Assembly (NCBI RefSeq): GCF_903995425.1
Contig: NC_050448.1
Span: forward strand, 98,312,719-98,376,718
Reading direction: 5' to 3'
From: Onychomys torridus
Lineage: Eukaryota; Chordata; Mammalia; Rodentia; Cricetidae
DNA length: 64,000 nucleotides
The notes below the pieces were generated by a model. The model ran no database searches. It saw only the letters and a list, made by a program, of their open reading frames with translations, and was not told the DNA's origin. A program made the position numbers and the translations under genes. Below, piece after piece: positions 58,700 to 64,000 of this stretch (the stretch's first letter is position 1; the number at the start of each line of letters is the position of its first letter).

Positions 58700-59345
58700 T
58701 CTGGGCTGAGCAAGCTACGTGAGAAGGCGCACCTTCAGGACCCGCGCTCGGCAAAGGCGGACCAGGGCGCTGGGGCGGGGCACAGAGCGCCTGCGCCAGG
58801 TTCCGGAGGCGGAGCAGGGCGCCTGCGCGAGGTTTCGCAGCGGGCCTCGGGAGCTCGCGCGCGTTCCCGGGGAAGCCGAACGAGACGGCGCGCGCGAGTT
58901 AGAAGGGTGGGGCGCCTGCGCGTGGGCGGAGAGGTGGGGCAGGGCGCCTGCGCGCGGCCCGGGGGGCGGGGCGGAGCGCCGGAGTGGTGGGCGTGGCCGA
59001 CCGGAGTTGGTTGCTAGGCTGAGGCGCGCAGGGTGGTGATCAGAATTTAGTCTGCTCCTCGAACGGCCATAGCGGAAGTGCGGAGCCGCGCGGCTCTCGG
59101 GTGCGCCGAGCTGCAGCGAGAGGGAGATGGAGGGGCGCCAGGCGGCGACGGGGACCGACGGTGTCCGCGAGCGGGGAGGCTCGGGCGGAGCGGGAAGGAG
59201 GGAGCAGAACCTAGATGAGCGACCTCAGTCCGGGACCAACGGGCTCCCGAAACACTCCTACTGGCTGGATCTCTGGCTCTTCCTCCTTTTCGACCTGGTG
59301 TTGTTCATCTTCGTGTACCTCTTGCCCTGGTGAGTGTCTCGAGTG
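58700..59345 (+). promoter_or_regulatory. ALN: CpG-island promoter of ALN
   Basis: Abrupt change to high GC and dense CpG, no TATA box. Four identical GCGCCTGCGC motifs, NRF1-like, lie at 58787-58796, 58819-58828, 58912-58921 and 58944-58953, with GC boxes (ggggcggggc) near 58773 and 58966. The island covers exon 1, as for a broadly expressed gene. Confidence 0.85.
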
Positions 59346-60121
59346 CAGGGTTGACGTGGTCCGAAGGGTGGGGACTGCTCCAGTGTTCTCGGGGTGGGAG
59401 GCAGAGTTGGCGGAGTCTGGTGGTGGAACTGGGAGAACGTGTGGAGGAACGCTGACTTCTCAAGGTTTTCTTGTTTTTGTTTTGTTTTTGCTGTGTCTTG
59501 AGTTCTTGAACCACCACGAAGGAACCGGAGTTAACTTCTAGAAACTTTTATCTGTTATTAGAATCCATAGTAAGTAATTAGTAGGGTGTAACAAATGTGA
59601 TTATATCTGAAAGTGATTTGGGTATTGTGTACGTGCTTAAAACACGGCTAGCCAAAAGTAACCTTAACATGGCCAAACCTTGTCATAAAATTTATGCAGA
59701 TATGCTTATTATCTTCCAAAATATCCCTATTCCCTACATCTGTCAAAGAATGGAGTATCTTAAGCTTCTTTGGCTCTTTTTTTTTTTTTTTTTTATTGGG
59801 TGGTGTATTAGAAGGCAGAGAAAGGGTTGGATGGGGGCTGATAGCGCGGTGAAAGGATAGGATTTTTTTTTAAATAGGAAATTTTTTTAAAGCCATTTTG
59901 GTAAGATAAACATTTCAAGAACAGCGATTTATTTAGTTACTTTGAATGTTCTGATTTTCCCCTCTGGGTAGAGAATTCAAGACTTAATGGTCTAGGCCTT
60001 TTGTTTTTTCCTTATCAATGTAATAATAGACATATGACTACCAATCTAGATGTTAAGTTTGGCATTAAATGTCAAAATAAGCAGATAAAGGAAATGGTAA
60101 CCAGCGTTTGGTTTTTACAGA
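59127..60121 (+). CDS. ALN: ALN (another-regulin, C4orf3 homologue) micropeptide
   Basis: Exon 1 coding is 59127-59329, then the intron 59330-60120. The ATG has a good context (gagATGG). The product is 67 residues: a hydrophilic, Gly/Arg-rich N-terminus, a conserved stretch RPQSGTNGLPKHSYWLDL, and one C-terminal membrane helix (about 45-67) with the LFLLF-type motif, ending in Pro. Its known role is binding and inhibiting SERCA calcium pumps, mainly in non-muscle ER. The stop codon is split: TG ends exon 1 and A at 60121 opens exon 2. Reading through the donor would add one Trp before a stop. The gene lies 14 kb downstream of FABP2-B on the same strand, as expected from synteny. Confidence 0.92.
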
Positions 60122-60900
60122 TATCAAGAATGTGGCTTCTGGAGCGAATCCTGAATACTACAGACTTCTTGAATAAAGAAGATTTCCAGCTGCTGAATTC
60201 CAGACCTCTAACCTCTCCTTAAGCCTTGACCTTCCTAAAATAGTACAGTGTCTTTCAAGCCTATATTTAATGCTTGAAATAATATGATTGTAGCTAAATG
60301 ATATAATATATATATATTTTAATAATGCCTGTAACTTAAGTACCTAAGGGAAATTTATGTGGAATTTACTCATCCAGCAGGTATTGGGCCCCTCACTATT
60401 AACTAGGCATCATTTTGGACACAGCAGTCAACGACAGCAAAAAGAATTACCTTCGTGAAGCTTACTTTTTGAACATTTTTTTAAAAATATGCTATTTAAA
60501 AATATTTTTCGTCTACAGTTGGATAGGTAGCATTTATTCAGAAAGGCCACAGTCCCAGAGCACTTCGGAAGCTGTTTCTTTTCATCCTAAGCCTTGGGTA
60601 ATAAGAAATTTGGTTACTGTTGGTTTTAGTGCTATTCAGTATATGAGAACTGCTTAAAATATTTGGGGCTTGGGAGGGCTTCCCCCTTATATTTAAGTTG
60701 TAATATTTGGTAAACTTTTAACTGTTATGTCTTCAGGATATTGTTGCATTTGTCTGGGAAATTCTTTGTAATTGTAATTTGTAATTGAAGCATCTATATT
60801 AGAACACAGGACTGGGATGGCACTGAGTTTACCAGACTGTGTGACCCAATTTGTACTGCATACTAATTTTCTCTAATAAATGTTTATTTCTATCGCTGAA
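60121..60900 (+). other. ALN: ALN 3'UTR (exon 2) with poly(A) signal
   Basis: Acceptor TTTTTACAG ends at 60120. AATAAA at 60875-60880 marks the end, with cleavage expected 10-30 bp later. Apart from the first base, which completes the stop codon, the exon is non-coding. Confidence 0.8.
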
Positions 60901-62539
60901 CTTAATTTCACTGCCAGATTGTCTCATGATAAAGTAGGGAGGTTAATAGTCCTGACATAGTTTGTCATTAGGTCCCACGTGCTCTTGATTCCCCTGCACC
61001 CCAAGGCAGCCTACCACAGCTATCAGATACTCTGAAAATGTATATAGTATGGAGATCTTAGTATGATGGTTAATTTTGGAGTCCCTTTGGGCTAAGGGAT
61101 TCACAACAGATGGTAAGACATTATTCCTGGGTAAGTCTCTGTTTCTGGAAGATAAACTAATTATAAAGATACCCTCTGTGATGCGAGGCCATCCAGTCCT
61201 ATTAGAACCTGGATGAAAAGGGAAGGCAGCGTTTGTGTGGATGCCATTGTGGGATGAATGAAGGCTGTGCTGAGTTACTCTAGTCTCAGAACAAGACTCT
61301 AGGATCTTCAGGGAAGCTGCACTCAGCACAGTTGTCTCCAAGCAGGACTGTTCTTACCTTGGAGTTAGCCATACTAGGCCCCAGCTGTGACTGTTCTGAG
61401 TCCCTTGACACAATGGCCCCTGTAGAATACCCTCCCCTCAAAGTAGCCTTTGAAAACCTTTCTCTTTACTGTATTGCCTACTGCAGCTATACAGGTGTAT
61501 TTAACAAGCTCCTGCCGTTTTCAGGATTTGTTAGCCCTGCTACCCAGGTTACTAGCCTGCCAGCCATTTGCAGGCATGGCATCGCATCTGTGGACATCAG
61601 CACTTCCAGTTCTCTTGGTTCTCAGGCTTTCGGACTCTGGCCAGTCTCCCTGGTTCTCTGTCCCTGAGGTTTGAACTAGAATTCAAGCTTTTCTAGTCTT
61701 CAAGCCTCCAGTGGATAGATGACGAGACTTCTGAGTCTCAATATGTAAGCTAATGCCTCATGCTAAATTAATTTCTGTCTGTCTGTCTACCTTATCTACC
61801 TTGCTCCTTCAAGAACTCCAGGGCCTTGCGCTCTACCACTGAGCTAAATCCCCAACCCTGGATTTTTTTTTTTTTTTAAGTAAACAATGATGCTCACACT
61901 TTGGATGTTATTAGAAATATGTAAATGGAACTTCAAGGCAAGCTGCAAATTTGTTCTCATCAAAGACAGCAAAAGAGTAATCTGGTAAGTTCCTTTGTAA
62001 ATTCATACTTGGTTTCTAATTGTGAAATAGCCTTTGACAATTCCATTTGAATGACTTAGGACTTGGAAGAAGTTTCTAGGGAGTTATTAGCTTCAAGTAA
62101 GTTTCACCGCCTACTGCCTGTTCCTAAGGGTGGGATTGTCCCACCTTTTCCTGGTCTTGGGACTCCCCTACCTCAATTACCAGGACCTAAGAAAAAAATT
62201 TCCCCTTAAACTTCTTAACTTTATCTTCTGCTCTGCCAGCATCCTGCCAAGGCCAGGTGTCTCCTCAGTCTGTATCCTGGACACCTTTGAAGTGGCTAGC
62301 CCCAGAGGTCCAACCTAACAGACTGCTTCAAGTGGGTCTGCACTTTCCTAGCTCCTAGCATCAGAGAAGGTCCTACAAAGCCTGGACAGCCGGGAAACAG
62401 CTATCCCAGGACTTGGCCAATCCACAACCAAGCACTGGGCTGAGCAATGGGAGTCTTGAAGAAAGGGAGGACAGATTGTACGGGATGGGTCAAGGTCATG
62501 ATGGGGGAACCCACAGAGAACCTGACCTGAGCTCCTGTG
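60901..62539. other. spacer downstream of ALN
   Basis: A partial ID head in reverse at about 61818-61858, a T-rich tract at 61862, and an LTR-like segment at 62090-62340 resembling 16855-17120. No gene recognised. Confidence 0.5.
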
Positions 62540-62906
62540 TGTAGCCAGAAGTTTTCCTGTGTCCCACCCAGTCTGCAGCTGCTCAGACCCAAGTAAACAC
62601 AGACTTATATTAATTAAAACTGCTCGGCCATTAGCTCAGGCTTACTATTGACTAGCCTTTACACTTAAACTCAGTCCATTTCTGTTAATCTATATGTTGC
62701 CACGTGTTCCGTGGCTTTACCTGTGTGCCATTACATGCTGCTCCCTGGTTGGTGGGTTTGTGTCTCCTGACTCAGCCTTTTCTTCCCAGAATCCTCTTTT
62801 TCTGTTTATTCTGCCTATACTTCCTGCCTGGCTACTGGCCAATCAGCTTTTTATTTATCAACCAATCAGGGCAACATATTCACAGCATACAAAACACCCT
62901 GCAACA
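62540..62906 (-). repeat. solo class II LTR with perfect 6-bp target-site duplication
   Basis: TGTAGCCAG to GCAACA, flanked by CCTGTG at 62534-62539 and 62907-62912. Same family as 47275-47839, reversed. Confidence 0.88.
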
Positions 62907-62912
62907 CCTGTG

Positions 62913-63316
62913 AGCACATGGACTCTAGATCAACAGTTAGGGAGCTTGCATGGGACTGACCTGGGCCCTCTGCATATTTGTGACAGTTGTGTAGCTTGGT
63001 CTGTTTGTAAGGCTCCTAGCATTGAGATCAGGACCTGTCCCTGGCACTTGGAAACATGTTCCCCATTCTGGATTACTTCGCCCAGCCTTGATGCTGGGTA
63101 AAGAGTAAGGTCCTACCCCAACTTGATGTGCCATGCTTTGTTCAAGCCTATGGGAGGCCTGCCCCTTTCTGAATGGAGACTGAGGAAGAGAGAATGGGGA
63201 AGGAGGTAGAAGGGAGTGTATGTATCGGGGGAGGGGGGAAGAGGGAGGGGAAACTGGTTGGTATGTAACCAGTTGGTATGTAACATAAAAAATGTTAAAT
63301 AAAATTTTAAAAAAAG
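62913..63316 (+). mobile_element. 5'-truncated L1, 3'UTR and A-rich tail
   Basis: gagcttgcatgggactgacc, then an atgtgccatgctttg-type 3'UTR, G-rich tract gggggaggggggaagaggga, and aataaaattttaaaaaaa end. Confidence 0.8.
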
Positions 63317-64000
63317 AGTCATTTTGCCTACCACACACTTAGAATTCAACACACTTTAAAGAGTCCTAGAGAAAGTTCATAGACAATTTCTCTATGAAAT
63401 ATTCTCCCCTACTTATTTGTTGATTGTCCACTTATGTACCGTCTAATCCAACTCAGTATCATCCAAAGCCAGTGATAACTACAGAAAACAGAAGAACCAT
63501 TCAATACCCATTTCTAAAAAGGCAATGTGAGTTTCCAGTTCCAGTCTCTAGTTTGCCACGTTGTCTCTGGCACTATTACACACAATGATGGTTCTGCAAA
63601 AGAAAATCTTTGTTCTTTCTGTGATTTTCTCTCCTGTTTTTGAATAATAGGCATCTTCACACGTAAAGATAAAAATCTGTCCTTAGAATTCTGCCCTCAC
63701 TCCAGCTACATGACTGCACATGTGCACTTCAGGCGTTAAGCAAAGGGTCTTGCGTCTTATGTCATCAGTGGGTATGTGGCTACGTGCACGTGGTGTGGTC
63801 ATACAATCTGCGCCTTAAAAAAGCTGGACGCAGACCCCACTCTCTGCTCCCCCCATCTTTCTCTCTGCCCTCTGCACGTGCTCTTTCCCAGGCCTGGTCC
63901 TTTTGTCTCTGCTGCGCCCCCCAACCCCCAGTTCCTCCTAATAGAGCTCTTTAACTAGGTAGTTGTGGCTGTGACCTTTCCGCCAGTAACCAGTGCTACC
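63317..64000. other. spacer with LTR-like end
   Basis: 63770-63990 reads like a U3/R of an ERV LTR (cttaaaaaagctgg, pyrimidine-rich leader, aatagagctctttaac), but no edges are visible. No gene recognised. Confidence 0.4.

Noticed and set aside
58664..59039. Arg/Gly/Ala-rich open frames of 106-117 codons upstream of ALN
   Set aside because: They are by-products of GC-rich CpG-island sequence with few possible stops; no domain and no conserved start context.
60943..61341. 132-codon open frame on the minus strand
   Set aside because: Just past the ALN end, low complexity of signals, no recognised domain; chance frame most likely.
62694..63338. open frames of 133-135 codons on both strands
   Set aside because: They span a solo LTR and an L1 3'UTR, so they are repeat-derived.
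1..64000. CRISPR array, bacterial operon or phage features
   Set aside because: No regularly spaced direct repeats, and spliced genes, SINEs and L1 show a rodent genome.

Overview
This is a mammalian genomic window from a muroid rodent, most likely a cricetid (hamster, vole or deer-mouse group). The grounds are genes with GT-AG introns and canonical FABP2 exon sizes, B1, B2 and ID SINEs, rodent L1, MaLR-type LTR elements, and class II LTRs resembling those abundant in cricetids. The species is an inference; no search was possible. About 90 % of the window is interspersed repeat or unannotated spacer.

There are three protein-coding loci, all on the + strand. (1) FABP2 copy A, exons 2-4 (503-3058); its exon 1 lies upstream of the window. 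(2) FABP2 copy B, a complete four-exon gene (38864-45026). (3) The micropeptide gene ALN/C4orf3 (59127-60121, 3'UTR to about 60900) behind a CpG island. FABP2 followed by C4orf3 on the same strand agrees with the order I recall for human 4q26. FABP2 is normally single copy, so the tandem duplication is the main biological result. Both copies are open, with intact splice sites. Copy B encodes exactly 132 residues but has replaced two hallmark cavity residues (Trp82 to Met, Arg106 to Cys, mature numbering) plus Ala104 to Asp. The copies differ as a mosaic: some intron tracts are 1-3 % diverged, while coding exons 2 and 3 are 10 % and 18 % diverged.

Layout: 1-3460 copy A. 3490-27966 is a nested repeat block: a minus-strand L1 split by a minus-strand gammaretrovirus-like ERV (6461-26228), whose left LTR was invaded by a 13.7-kb plus-strand betaretrovirus-like ERV (6592-20325) and by a second class II composite (20501-21698). 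The betaretrovirus-like ERV itself contains gag-pro-pol of another class II ERV in the opposite direction. 27970-28640 is the distal end of the duplicated block shared with 49980-50880. 29960-37664 holds an ERV env/LTR fragment, a solo LTR with perfect target-site duplication and a full MaLR element. 38746-45234 is FABP2 copy B, with a MaLR in intron 3 that is absent from copy A. 45430-58660 is SINE/LTR-rich spacer with a decayed satellite-like tract. 58700-60900 is ALN. 60900-64000 is repeat-rich spacer.

The genes do not form one pathway. FABP2 proteins are cytosolic enterocyte fatty-acid carriers; ALN is an ER-membrane SERCA regulator. All retroviral reading frames seen are broken.
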